A stretch of 60,000 nucleotides of DNA. Origin: Chrysomallon squamiferum. Taxonomy: Eukaryota > Mollusca > Gastropoda > Neomphalida > Peltospiridae. A model generated the notes under the pieces. It searched no databases. It saw only the letters and a program-made list of their open reading frames with translations, and was not told the origin of the DNA. The position numbers and the translations under genes are program-made. Below, one piece after another: positions 1 through 13,489 of this stretch. Location: positions 36,246,933-36,306,932 of the forward strand of contig CM022665.1 of the NCBI GenBank assembly GCA_012295275.1, in the 5' to 3' direction. The first letter of the stretch is position 1; each line of letters opens with the position of its first letter.

Positions 1-173
1 GAGAAAGACAAATATATATAAATACATGCATACCATGCTATGCTAAACTACGGCATACTGTACTATACTATACCGAACAATACTATGCTATGCTACTACA
101 TTATACTATACTATCCAAGCCTATACTATACTATACTATATATACTATACTATGCATACATACATTCAGACAA

Positions 174-204
<31 letters not shown>

Positions 205-330
205 TACATACATACAAACACACATACATATATACCTAACAATTATATCCAGTACAAACAGAATAACATAACTGTATGTGCACAGTATACAGCCAGACAA
301 TATTTATTATAAGATTGTTTGTTTGTGTAT
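1..330. repeat. degenerate (TATAC)n and (ACAT)n tract at window edge
   Basis: Repeated ACTATACTATGCT-type pentamers and ATAC tetramers; the open frame of Tyr/Ile residues is an artefact. Confidence 0.85.
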
Positions 331-1103
331 ATATGTTTGCATAATAATACTTCTAATATTCAACACTCTATTTAAACATAAACAGTCGTAAGGTTTCTGA
401 AAACTGTTTTTAAAGATAACTGTTCTGCGTTATCAGTTCTGAAAACATATACACATAATCGATTCAATATGCATACATGGATTGTTCTTCAAATGAAATA
501 AGTATGTAGTTTCAAATTCACGCGTATGCATGTATCTTTATGCATATGTGTGTGTTTGTATGAATATTTGTTTGTCTGTTTGTGTGTGAGCTTGTGGATG
601 TATGTGTGTGTGTGTGTTTTTATGAACGTCTTTTATTGTTGTCTTTCTGTCTGTGTGAAGAATCAAAGAAAGAGATGCAGTTGTGGGTGTATGTAAACAA
701 ACCGCAAGTTAACATTTGTAAAGCATTATGCCGCTTTAAGCATTCATTTGTCCTGATGACGCACACAGTTTCAAAGAATCCAAAGTTATCATAATGCTAT
801 ATTAGGAGTGTTAATGAAGTATACGACCACAAAGCTGACGTCAGAATTGAAAGCGACATTGTAGTCAAAACACCAGGACTGTTTTCTGTACCACGTTCAG
901 CCTTTCTTGAACATGTAAATAGAAGTAATGACGTCATATTATTCAACCTTGCGCCGAAAATAAAATCGTGGTGATGTATATAATAAGTATGGCTTGACCT
1001 TTATTTACTGATGAAAATAACTTTTAAAATTAACCTTTCAGAAGGTCTCCGAACTCTGCTGAGTCTTATAATATTTTTAATTATGTGAGGCTAAATTTAA
1101 TAT

Positions 1104-1222
1104 TATGTATGTATGTATGTATGTATGTATGTATGTATGTATGTATGTATGTATGTATGTATGTATGTATGTATGTATGTATGTGTATGTATGTATGTAT
1201 ATACGTACGTACGTATGTTGGT
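1104..1222. repeat. (GTAT)n microsatellite
   Basis: About 25 units of ATGT, ending in ATACGTACGTACGTATG. The minus-strand open frame with Tyr-Ile-His-Thr repeats is a translation of it. Confidence 0.97.
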
Positions 1223-2101
1223 AGGCTGGTTTGCATTGTTGACGCATATACATGATTATACGAGTAAATAATTAGATGCATCAAGTTAAAGATATATTGT
1301 GTCCATATTTGTTTTTGAAGGTATTTTGTTTTCCAGATTTTATTTATTTATTTATTTTTTTAAGATTTTTTTTTTACTAGTTTAAACATGTGTACATAAT
1401 ATTCTGCAAAAATCGATATTCTTTTCATTTTAAAATTTAAATAATGTTGTGCATTATTCTGTTCCGTTTCTGATGGGAATAAAAAAAAATTGTTTTAAGA
1501 AAACATCATAAAACACAATCCATTTGTATCTTCACATTCGTTGTTTCAATTAATTATTAATCTTTGTTTTTAACTGGTGTTGTTAATGCAGTTTTTTTAT
1601 TTTACTATTTCTTATCTTACACTGTTACTGCTATCATCACTGTTACTACTACAACTACATCTACTACATTTACTATAGTTAGTTCTGCCTCAGATATTAA
1701 TAACGATACAACTACTACAATTACTATTATATAAATATTTATGTTGTTAATACTGCTGACACTGCAACTGTTACTGTTATTACTATTACTATTAATAATA
1801 GTACTGCAATTATTAATACAATTTACTACTACAGACATCACCACCATTCCAAAATCTGTAACTGCTGCTGCTATTACAACTACATTTACGTCGTTTAAAT
1901 TACTGCTCTACTAGAACCAACACCACCATCACATCACCACCACTGATATTAATACTTATGTTATTGTTCCTATAATTATAACCATCATTAACAATACGAG
2001 CAGGAACGATGCTTCCAAGCTACAAAAAAGAAATATCTATTTGTGGAAACAATCCACAATGCAGATTTTATCCTCTGATTATAATAGCATTCTGAATTAA
2101 A

Positions 2102-2103
<2 letters not shown>

Positions 2104-2156
<53 letters not shown>
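2104..2156. repeat. (AAT)n microsatellite
   Basis: About 17 AAT/ATA units; minus strand gives an artefactual poly-Leu frame. Confidence 0.97.
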
Positions 2157-2157
<1 letters not shown>

Positions 2158-2682
2158 GGACCAGACACAAACTAAAAATTTACAATAACTTGAATCCGGC
2201 TTTCGAAGACTTTTGAATAACAATTAGCCCGGAAACAATGACGGCGTAGATGAAAAGTCGCTGATAATCGCGCCTGTATTGGGAGTTTTACGGTATCACA
2301 ACGGTGCGGACAACGGAGCCTGGGGTTAGGCAACAAGAACAGATTTTAAATTAGTTTCTTTGTGTTATCTCTGTGTGTCGTTCTCGAGTTCAAAGGAACA
2401 CACGTTCATAGAATAACGACATATTAGCACAGTGGAGAAGTAAAAAGAAGAAAAGAAGAGGGTAAAAAAAAAAGAAGAAAAGAAAACGTGTGTAATGAAT
2501 GGCCAATGGCAGTTTAAAATAAATTACATACTCTGTGGTATCTCGATAAGTGAATGCGTGTGTTTATAGCGATGTTTGAGAGTTTAATAAGCGTTTTTTT
2601 GTTGTTGTTGTTGTTGGTTTTTTTTTGAAGTTTAAGAAGACAATATGAAAACGAAGGAAAGAAAGAATGAATAAAAGAAAAA

Positions 2683-2685
<3 letters not shown>

Positions 2686-2744
<59 letters not shown>
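2686..2744. repeat. (GA)n microsatellite
   Basis: Uninterrupted GA run within a wider A/G-rich stretch (2400-2800), purine on the plus strand. Confidence 0.97.
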
Positions 2745-2748
<4 letters not shown>

Positions 2749-2879
2749 AACCGAAAGAAAAAAGAAAAAGAATAAAGAAAATGAAATTAAAAAAAGGGGA
2801 TTTAAAAGTAGTAGAATAAAATGTGCATACCGTTAAACCTAGATAATTATGACAATTATGTTTGACTTCTTTTTAAAAC

Positions 2880-3420
2880 GTATGGCATAGAGAACATATT
2901 TCACTGAAAGTATCAACATATTTCACTGAAAGTATCCATTCATTATTTCAGTCTTGTGTCTGCATATTTTGATATTAATCATTGCATTCTGTATGTGCAC
3001 TTGCATCAGTCATTTTATTTATCTGTGATAAACATCACTTGTCATGAATTCGTTTTTAAGACATATTAAAATATTTTTAAATTTTTAAATTTTTTGATTG
3101 TTTTAGACACTGAATATATATTTAAACATTAATCATTTCATGCAGTGAGTTAATCATTTAATTTATCTATAACATATAGCTAACCTGGACGTATACATTA
3201 AAACCTACATTTTGTATGTGATTATGAGTCAAAACATCCATTAGTTTTTAGATAGTTTTACATTAATCATTTCTCAGTGATATACAGTTTGTATATTATA
3301 TTAAAAGCTGCTTATATTTTGGTTCTTTCAGATATGCTGTATATATTTTTACATTAATCATGTCATTCTCTGTTTGTATTTGTATTAATCATATACGTAA
3401 CATATATCTTACCAGCACAT
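2880..3420. repeat. AT-rich diverged repeat with ACATTAATCATTTC blocks
   Basis: A perfect 22-bp duplication (ACATATTTCACTGAAAGTAT at 2894 and 2916) and four spaced blocks of the type ATTAATCATTKCATTCTGT (near 2974, 3128, 3262, 3352), the last followed by an inverted-looking decay. The open frame at 3360-3635 is not a recognisable protein. Confidence 0.4.
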
Positions 3421-3783
3421 GCATTAATTTTAAAATAAACATAAATATTAATTTTGCATGCAATTGTGTTTTGTGTGAATGTGTGCATTCGTTCATTCAA
3501 ATTATTTATGTATTTTCGATTCCTGTGTTTATGACAAACAACGTCACCAACGCGGTCGTTAATTTTTGTTTATTTGTTGTTGTTGCGGTTTTGGGGGGAT
3601 TTTATATTATTTTTATTTTATTTTTTTTAATTTAAATTGTCTATCGCCAATTTTGTGCAGACTGATTCATTTAAATTCAGACAGATAATTATGGCTTTTA
3701 TAGCACAGATCATTAATAAAAAAAATGTACATCTCTGTATCTTATCCTCTTTTTTCACATATCCAGCTCGACTAAAAGCTACA

Positions 3784-3786
<3 letters not shown>

Positions 3787-3819
<33 letters not shown>

Positions 3820-3841
3820 TAATAATAATAATAATAATAAT
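3787..3841. repeat. (TA)n-(AAT)n compound microsatellite
   Basis: TA repeat 3787-3817 followed by AAT repeat, then an A-rich tract to about 3915. Confidence 0.95.
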
Positions 3842-3959
3842 TACAAAAAAAAACAAAAAACAACAAAAAAAAAAAAAAGAACAAAAAAATAAGAAAAGAA
3901 AGAAAGAAAAAAGCATACTATCAAATGTTGCTGATACCGTTAAAAGGTTGAAGATAATT

Positions 3960-4170
3960 CGCTTAATTTAGAATCTGTTACGCTGGTACTATAAACATTC
4001 AGATGATGATGATGATATTTCCATTAATTTGGAATCTACTGGTATTGATACCACACAAACTGATGTCTTTGATACCAGAATCTGAGCTGGTAATATAACT
4101 CTTATTGTCGATAATTTAAATAACTGATGCTGATAGCTTAGAATACAGATCTGAACTTGGTATAGTTAAG
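3960..4170. repeat. short degenerate repeat (GAATCTG..CTGGTA)
   Basis: TTTAGAATCTGTTACGCTGG, TTTGGAATCTACTGGTATTG, CCAGAATCTGAGCTGGTAAT and TTAGAATACAGATCTGAACT occur at about 3967, 4028, 4076 and 4138, spaced 45-62 bp. Confidence 0.45.
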
Positions 4171-4562
4171 GTGATAAAATGTGATGAGTATGTATCTTGT
4201 GATAGCAAAATAGTTTAATTAATGATTAACAAAAACGTTAACATTTTTGATTATTACAGTAATGTTACTGTTATATCAGAATGAAAACCTTCTGCCAATC
4301 TATGGGTTACACTTATCGCTTAGCAGCAAATTACCTTTCTCAAGCCCACACACAGAAAAGTACTCGTTGGAAAACGAAGTTGACGATACATGAATTGTTC
4401 GACTGTGATGCTTAATAACAGTTTATATTAAAATATGCTGAGGTATTTTAAACAAATATTCCTTCATTCATTTGGTATGAGTTAATGCGAAAATAAATGA
4501 ATGAATAAATAAAATAAAATAAAACAATCAAATAAATAAAATTATTTTTAAAAAGCACGACA

Positions 4563-4610
<48 letters not shown>

Positions 4611-4663
4611 CAATAATAAATAAATAAATAAATAAATAAATTAATTAATTAATTAATAAATAA
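4563..4663. repeat. (AAT)n-(AAAT)n compound microsatellite
   Basis: AAT units to about 4610, then AAAT and AATT units. Confidence 0.95.
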
Positions 4664-5686
4664 AGTCAGTGGGCCTTAAATTTTTCGTTCAGTATATAAC
4701 GATTCTTACGTGTGGCTTTCATTCGCCGCTGTTATTTGTGTGTACATTTTTGACATTTCAAGCTAACACAACGTAGCAGCTAGATCTTTACTATCTCTTC
4801 TCTTCTCGATATCAACAAAGCACCCTTAGTTATCACGATTATTTTGACAGCCGTTAGCAAATATAAACAGGTCCACGTTTCGGAACGCACAATATTATGA
4901 TGTGCTTAAAATAGAATAGGTATTGGTTACCAAAGATGTTCTCTGCGCATTTTAATATAGTAACAGTAAAAGTTTAAATAAAAAGAAACAATTATTAAAT
5001 GGATTTCGGACCCAGTGTATTATTATTTCTTTATTATTATTATTATTATTATTGTTATTTAATTGCATCCTATAAAATGATAATGTTGATGATACAAACA
5101 AACAAGGACAAACTCATAGGCAGAAATATATATATATATGAATACGAACATTCACACACATAACACACACACACTTATGTATATATATATATATATATAT
5201 ATATACGTGATTAATGTAAACATAAACATTACAGAATATTTGAAATAACGATTATACGCATGCATCTTTTATACGGCAAATGAGCTTAAAAGATTAATGC
5301 CAATACAAATAAATAAAATTATAGGTACGTACATTTATATATCACTGTTCTGATTTTCAGAACGCTGAAGAAAAGAGAAGAGAGAAAAAAATAAAATTCT
5401 TTCGAGTCAGATATTAAAAAAGAACAACAACAAAAAGAAAAGGAAGCCGAGGTGGATGAACGCAGTGATCTATGGATTTTATTTATTAATTTAGCAGCTT
5501 TATAGGAAAGGCGGCAACAAGCCAACACACTATCACAATTATAAGTAGAAAATGTACACGGAGAATGATATATGAATCAAATATAGTGAAAGTGATAGTC
5601 TGAATTAATACATTGACAGATGTGGATCCAGGACTACCTGGTAGTAAGACTGTTTTAAGTAGGTACATGTATTCCTAACTACCCAC

Positions 5687-5869
<183 letters not shown>

Positions 5870-8532
5870 CGATTTATTTCAAATTACTGCTAATAAGTTA
5901 TGGTGGCAATTGCCAGATCAAAATGCAATCAAAGTAATATCAGGATACAATTAAACGCGCCTCTAGCCGGCGGTCAGTATATTTGTCAGTATGCTGATGC
6001 GTTATAATGTGTCAGAATACAGTTCAATTTTGAATACCAAAACTGCAAGATGAATGTTTGCATGTGTGTATACATGTATGTACGTTTGTATTTATATATT
6101 TTTGTACAGACAGACATACAGACAGACAGACAGATAGACAGATACAATATATATATTTTCATTCAAATATATATATATACACACACACACACATACATTA
6201 CGCATAAACCGACATCCATACGTACATATGCATATATCTTCTGTGTGTATGTGTTTATGTATTTGTACATGGATATGCCTATTCATATGAATATAATATT
6301 TATTGCGTATATATAATATATACTGCCACCAACTCAAATTCCTAATGGTGGATCTATTTTTCATTGCATTGTACTTAATAATATTCAGTAATAATTGTAA
6401 CATTACACATAACAAGACACAAAATATAAATTCTCAGAACAAACCAATCCATCCTTTATACCCTGCTAATATTACAAGAAATACTGTATATACATATACG
6501 TATTTTCATTATTTCTCCACATAATAATAACATTTGAACACAAACACAAGATCAAGAACAGGCTGCCTAGCTAACTGACATACAAAGAGACAGTTTGACA
6601 AAGAGGCAGCCACAGAGGCATACAAGTGTCCACGCGAAATTTTGGTATTGACATACAGTGTCACGTAGAGGAGATTCAGCATAAATGTTTAACACGAGTC
6701 GACACATTCTTAATAAGGTGTGTATTGATTTCTTGATTTATGGATGCTGTGGTGCTCACTCGAACAGAGTCGAGATACATACAAAATATAACACCACGCC
6801 AAAATTAATAACGTGGCCTTGTAGCAGACGTTGTACTGCTGTCATTATTTATTTATGTTTTGTGGGTTTTTTTTGGTGTTTGGTTTGTGTGTAGGTTTGT
6901 TTTTTTGCTGTTGTAATTATTTCTGGGATTGTTTTTGTTTGATGTGTGCGTGTGTGACTGTGTGTGTACGTATCTGTTAGAAACCGGCAATAAATAAATA
7001 TTCCTTTTCTTATTTGTTTTCATTTTGGGCATACTGGGAATTTCTGGATGAGGAGGCTAGTGGCGTTGATTTCCCGGAACTGTATACTCATAAAAAAAAT
7101 AATAATAACTAAAATTTAAAAAAAAAAAAAAAAAAACAACAACAAACAAACAAATACCAATTTCTTCATGTTTTGCCAATTTTTTAAATCTGGTTTGGCC
7201 TTGGACCTCTGTTCTGCCTGAGTCTTGTGCCCATGTACGGTGTATGGGCATAGTCGAAGAACCTTGGCAGTACGCGGTTGTTGTTTTTTCACTGATTGTA
7301 ACGTAATAATTGAAAAGACGTGTAACGTGTTCATCAGTATATAGCGACAGTTTAACAAATAAGAATAACAGAGTAATTTTTAGATAAATAATAAAAAATA
7401 AATAGAGGGTTTTTTCTCTGGGATAGTACCCTTTTTTTTTTCTCTTTTTTTTTCATTTGGCCAAGATTAAACCAGACAGGAATAACTGTGTGGACGTTTC
7501 GACTTGTATTTGTAGCAACAACAGCAGTAGTTGTGGTAGCAGCAGTACGTACAAATATAGTAAAAACAGCATAGTAATAGTAGTAGTAGTAGTAGTAGTT
7601 ACTGTTGCTTTTGTTGTTGTAGTGGTAATAGTACAATTGCTGAAGACGTAGGAGTAACAGTATAAATAATTCAGCTGATAAATGTAAACATGCATACAAA
7701 CACGTAATGAACTGCCCCATTGTTTTGCACTGTAAGATTTAAAATTAAGTTTAGATACGAGAGACAGAACTTATTTCTGTAGTGAGCTAAATCGATAAAC
7801 AACAACAATTATACAGTATACGGGCACAGAAAACCACTGTTCCAGTTTACAATAATATTTGTGAGACGATACAAATTAACTGTATTGATGTGTACTTCAA
7901 AAATTAATTTTAGAAATAAACGTGATTGACATCACAGCAATAGATTTTTTCTATGCTAATAAGGTAAGCACCTGTAATTTGAAATAAAATAGTCCGTAAT
8001 AAGCAGTTTAATGTAGTAGTGCTAATGGGTCAAGAACAATCTGTCTGTCTGTCTGTCTGTCTGTATGCATGCATGTATGTATCTCTCTTTTTCTCGGTGT
8101 ATGTGTGTCTCTCTCTCTCAGTTTCTGTTAAATGAACTTTAGCTTTTCTAAATATTTTTTATTATTTTTCTGTTTGCAAGTCTGCCACCATTTTTCCATC
8201 TCTTCTTCTCTGCATTTTGTACTGTTTTTCTGTACACATCATCTCTCTGTTTTCTGTTTTACTCTCTATTTCAGAGTTTCTTTATTTTTGTGTCTTTCTC
8301 TTTTCACATATTTCTCTTTCTAAGTAAAGTTTATTTGCAAGGATCTGTGGATCTGCATGTATGTGTGTGTGCGCGCGCGCGCGCGTGTGTATGTGCCATG
8401 AAGCATTTTTGCTCGCATCCAGACATAAACAAAACATTTGTGACTTTGTAGTTTACAATTCTTCCATATTTGACATTCTGTGCCGTTATTTAGTAACAAT
8501 GCAGAAATGGCTTCATACAAAAAGATAAATTA

Positions 8533-8832
8533 ATGCTATTGTTCTTGCAATCTCGACATTTGCAGCAAGTCATATATTTTCAAAGATCACAAGAAAGTAA
8601 TCCATTTAATAAATACATACAAAGCGAAGCCAGACAGTTGAATGTAAGTGCTAAATGCCTGGATGACATCTCCTTTACATTATATCCGGACAAAAACCTG
8701 GTCTGCATTGAATATGAGCTGGGTGGAAATGTCAGAGATTGGAAAGGATTATACGTTCGATTGCCTTCGTGTAGAGGATTCGGTTTCGAGAATAGCGGTA
8801 TATGTTGTTCACAAAACTCTGACACTAGCTGA
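8533..8832 (+). other. unassigned open frame in a short non-repetitive island
   Basis: A 99-codon frame that is not simple repeat. The part from 8640 (LNVSAKCLDDISFTLYPDKN and LVCIEYELGGNVRDWKG) has protein-like composition, but all three plus frames and one minus frame are open in part here, no splice context is clear and I recognise no family. It may be a chance frame, a decayed element or a single exon. Confidence 0.2.
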
Positions 8833-9269
8833 CTCTTCATGTCAACCTATTTGTTTCTTTATCGCGAAGCCAAAGGTTCTCAACACGTCTATAAGCATAC
8901 AGATCTAAGAGGATTGCTGGAGATTAGGTTCAGGAGATGACACAATTTGTTCAGTTCGGTGCAAACATTTTTGCAGCGGCAAATTTTTAGTACTTCGACG
9001 TAAACATGTTACTGTTACTGTTTTTATGTGTTAAATCTGTGTCAACAAGTTCACTGAAAAGTATCATAATAACAATAAAATAAAACATATGAATAAAAAC
9101 GAGACAATCGCACTGTCCAATATTAGTTCTGATTAATTCTGATATAAAATTTCAAAAAACTTGTAAGTGTATTTCTGATTGCATGCCAGCCTATTTATAT
9201 CTATCTCTCTATCCATCTATCCAACTCGCCATCCATTTACCCATCCATCCATGTATCTATCTTTCTGTC

Positions 9270-9328
9270 TGTCTGTCGTCCGTCCGTCCGTCCGTCCGTC
9301 CGTCTTTCTATCTATCTATCTATCTATC

Positions 9329-9363
<35 letters not shown>

Positions 9364-9421
9364 GTCTGTCTGTTTGTCTATCTATCTGTCTCTCTGTCTG
9401 TCTGTCTGTCTGTCTGTCTAT

Positions 9422-9454
<33 letters not shown>
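9270..9454. repeat. tetranucleotide cluster (GTCC)n, (CTAT)n, (GTCT)n
   Basis: Block-wise mixture of CCGT, CTAT and CTGT units, extending in degenerate form back to about 9195. Confidence 0.96.
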
Positions 9455-9764
9455 ATTTATATTCTTAAAAACCTTTTGTTTTCTGGAGGAAATTCAATAT
9501 TTAGTCAGTTTTCGGGAAGGGTAATATAAGTTGCTGATACCTATTACATTCACATGATGCAATATCAAGTTATTGCATTTTCTTTTAATCAATTTAGAGA
9601 GTTTGGGGGTGTTTACAGTAATTGTTTTTTTCACCTATCAGGTTAAAGATGGTAAATGTCTAACTTAATGAATGGGACACGTCTAAATAATAGCTGGGAC
9701 AAATGCAAACTGTAGCCGATTTGAAAAATAAATAGCTTGCTTTTGTATCCATGCAATAACAAAA

Positions 9765-9836
9765 GTAATATATATATATATATATATATATATTCGTGTG
9801 TGATTGTGTGTGTGTGTGTGTGTGTTTGTGTGTGTG
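9765..9836. repeat. (TA)n and (GT)n microsatellites
   Basis: TA tract to 9793, then GT tract interrupted by TTCGTGTGTGATT and TTTG. Confidence 0.94.
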
Positions 9837-11023
9837 TCTGAATTTTGTAATTTTATTATAGTTAAACATATAAAAACAACAAAAAGAAACAATTAAAATC
9901 TCTTTGTGTTCGTTTTGTTGGAACGGGACATAAAATATAACATGATGCACATGGTCGACAGTGTTTGTTTTGGTGTGTGCCGTTATGACTAGAAAGAATG
10001 CTGTGATAGTGTGTTAATTCTGTGTAAACTAGCCAAATATCGTAATCTTAAGTGAAACAGATACATCAAGTTGATATTAATGCTAAAGTATGAAACATTT
10101 ATAAATATAACATACAGGTTATTATCGTCTATTTTAACACTGATTTGGCGTATTTGAGCAAAACAAAAGTTCTCTATTGCAAATACTTCTACAGTCTCCC
10201 TGTCCGAAAAACGGAATATGTAAAAAGATAAAAAACAAAACAAAAAAACACACACACTCATTTTAAGTTCAGTATCATTTCTCTTGCTCTTCTAATTATG
10301 AATGATCAGGTGAACTTGCACATAACAGAGCTAAGATGAAATAAGGAAGTCATAAAATGTCAGGAACAAAGATGAATGTCATAAAATGTCTGAAACGACA
10401 CGACACGACGCGACAAGAAGTAGTCTTTGTTCTCGTTTCAAATTAACGTAGCAAAATAGTATCTGCTCCTACACAAGACTGAGTGAGATGTATATTTACA
10501 ATATATTTTACACTGATAAATTTTGCAAGCATTTGGTCGAAACGACTCACTCTCGTCCCTGAGTAAAATATTTTGCATTCGCTAATGGCAAAATAACAGT
10601 GCTTTTCCGATGGGGGTGAGGGGGGAATGGGTAATTGATGTCATGTCGTAACTTACTCTATTTTACGTGATTCTAATACAAATCAGACTAAATTCAAATA
10701 AATCTTGCTTCAGTGACTTAATTATCCCGTTGTTTTATTCTCTTTTTCCTTCTTTTTTTTTATCTTATTTTCCGTGAGATTTTTTTTTTTTTTTTTTTTA
10801 ATAATATTGAAAATACGTAATGAACACAAACTTGCAGCTAGCTAACAGAGTTTTAGGAGAAATAAATAATATAATATAATGAGTAAAGTACTGAAAAAAA
10901 TTGTATAATAAAAAATGTTTTATACAGTTACATGTTATATAGATCTATAGAGTTTTATATTACAGCGTTTCTCAATAAGAAACATACCAAGATGTCAGGA
11001 GGAATATTTAATATATCAACATT

Positions 11024-11060
11024 TAATAACAATAACAACAATAATAATAACAACAACAAC

Positions 11061-11100
<40 letters not shown>
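11024..11100. repeat. (AAT/AAC)n microsatellite
   Basis: AAC-rich start followed by about 15 AAT units; both strands give artefactual Asn or Leu runs. Confidence 0.95.
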
Positions 11101-11953
11101 TGTTTTTTATTTTATTATATATTTTATTATTATTTTTTTTTTTTTTTTGTGGTTTTTTCTTTTGTTGTTTTACTCTTCTTCTTTTTTTCTCTTTTTTTTT
11201 GTATATTATAAAATTATAAAAATGAGGGACATGAAGTGTTGAAAAACAAAACATAAAAATCTATACGTTTTACAAGATTATAAAAATATTTTTTCATTAT
11301 TTGATTTTTTTATTATTAGTATTATTTATTTTTTAATTGGAATATATAAAAATCTACGGCAATTAATACATTATAAGAACGAGGGTAAAGTAATGATAAA
11401 ACATAATTAAAAAAAAAAGAACTGTTAAGTAATACACACAAATTATACACCTTTCTCAGAAACAAAATTTTATTAAAAAAAAAATATATATATGTAACTG
11501 TAAATACAAGGATGCTAAGAAGCATAATAATATCAAATTATAAACACATATAAACAGTCGACTTGAGTTCAATTTCAGAAATTGCATTGCTTCATTTGCG
11601 TCGCCTGATCAACATTTCAGCAGTGGTGTGGTGACCTTTAAGGATTTCCTCTCGCGCTCTCCAGTCATCGATTGTTGCTTAATGACCGTAATCCTAGGGA
11701 TCAAATCGTGCACGAATTTATTTCTGCCTGCCCGCATCCCTGCCACTGATTACTCGAGTGACAATTCAAGTTAACATATCAAAATTAAGTTCGTATTAGT
11801 AAGTCCTTGGCAAGGAAATAGCCGCTTTTTGTAGCTCAGTCCGGAAACAAGCCGTTTAGCAGGCGAGACGTGCCAGAAAAAAACATTCTGCATGAGCAAC
11901 CCGAGACACGAGAACTCACCCCAGCATCCCTCTGTTTCTTTGTTTATTCATTG

Positions 11954-12002
11954 TAGTTGTTATTGTTGTTGTTGTTGTTGTTGTTGTTGTTATTGTTGCT
12001 GC

Positions 12003-12048
<46 letters not shown>

Positions 12049-12108
12049 ATTGTTGCTGCTGTTGCTGTTAATTTTACTGTTGTTGTTGCTGCTGATGTTG
12101 TTATTATT
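11954..12108. repeat. (TTG)n microsatellite
   Basis: Two TTG arrays separated by TTATTGCTGCTG interruptions; the open poly-Leu frame is an artefact. T-rich DNA continues to 12165. Confidence 0.96.
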
Positions 12109-12801
12109 TTTTTTTTTGTATATATATTTTTTTAATTATTATTATTATTTTTTTTTTTTTCTTTATTGTTTGCTAACGGATGTTCTTTTTCACTTAATTA
12201 TTTTTCTAATGAAAATTATTTTGAAATGACAGTTATATCACCCACTCATTTCTGAAATCCTCGATTTGCTCCGGTTCTCTGTGCATCAAGTTTTTAATTT
12301 TTTTAAGTTTATAATTCTGTCATGTATGGTTTTACGTATTACTATATTAGTATGATATAAAGTACTTATTTATTTTTTATTTTTTATTATTATTATTATT
12401 ATTATTATTTTTTTTTTTTTTTTTTTTTTTCAAGCTGTCGTACAGGTTTCAGGTTTGGAGACGTTAACCCAGAATTCCAAAAATTACCTTTACATGTCGT
12501 CCTGACGATGTTTCTGATGAAGGTCGCTGAAAAGTATCATCACTGAACTGCGGGCAAGATGGAAACTACAGCAGTTATTTCACTAAAATGTAAATTAATG
12601 CGCCTAGGGCTGGAATGTGATACATTCTACTGTTTATGCAAGAGAAAATTCAAGAAAGCGATTTAAAGAAGTATGCTGTGTCTTTCCTACAGCTACCATG
12701 CAATGACTTTACAAAACTATTTTATGTGTATTGAAATTTAAGTCTCAAAATATTAAAACTGATTTGAAAAGTAACTATAATTATACGTATGTATGCATTT
12801 T

Positions 12802-12802
<1 letters not shown>

Positions 12803-12868
<66 letters not shown>
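12803..12868. repeat. (GT)n microsatellite
   Basis: About 32 GT units, followed by (TA)n and ATGT units. Confidence 0.97.
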
Positions 12869-12877
<9 letters not shown>

Positions 12878-13377
12878 CATATGTCTACGTATGCATGTCT
12901 GTATGTATGTATGAATATATGTAATTAGGTGCCTAGTGTTTTCTTTAACTACATATGTAAGAAACGAAAACGCATCTTCTGAATGACAGAGAATATTCCT
13001 TCTTCTGAAATGGCAGTTATTATTTACACATAACAATGTTTAACTTGTATCAACTTTGTACCAGACACAACAAACACACAAAGAGAATGTCGACCAGCTC
13101 GGGGTAAAAGATTTAAAGCAGTCGCTCAGCTTTCTGTCAGTGTGAACAGACAAGCTGGGATTACACGATATTTTAGGAATCCATCTTGACAAACAGCTGA
13201 GTTGTCAGACGACTTAATGGTGAATCTTTATTAAAACAATCGTCTGACCGTTGTCTAGCTTTTCACTACACACACCTGAAACACGTCTGAAGTGTAGATA
13301 ACCAACAATTATAAATCTCTTTGATCTGTCATTATTTCTTCTTTTTTTCTTTGCTACATTCTTTTTCTCTCTATTTT

Positions 13378-13380
<3 letters not shown>

Positions 13381-13472
<92 letters not shown>

Positions 13473-13489
13473 CTCTCTCTCTCTCTCTA
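13381..13489. repeat. (TC)n microsatellite
   Basis: Uninterrupted to about 13470, then CCC and a further short TC run. Confidence 0.98.

Noticed and set aside
582-794. 70-codon open frame after a GT-rich stretch
   Set aside because: Begins in a simple repeat and has no recognisable domain or splice context.
1988-2170. Poly-Leu open frame on the minus strand
   Set aside because: Translation of the (AAT)n microsatellite.
5319-5668. Two minus open frames left of the GT-GA tract
   Set aside because: AT-rich chance frames without motifs.
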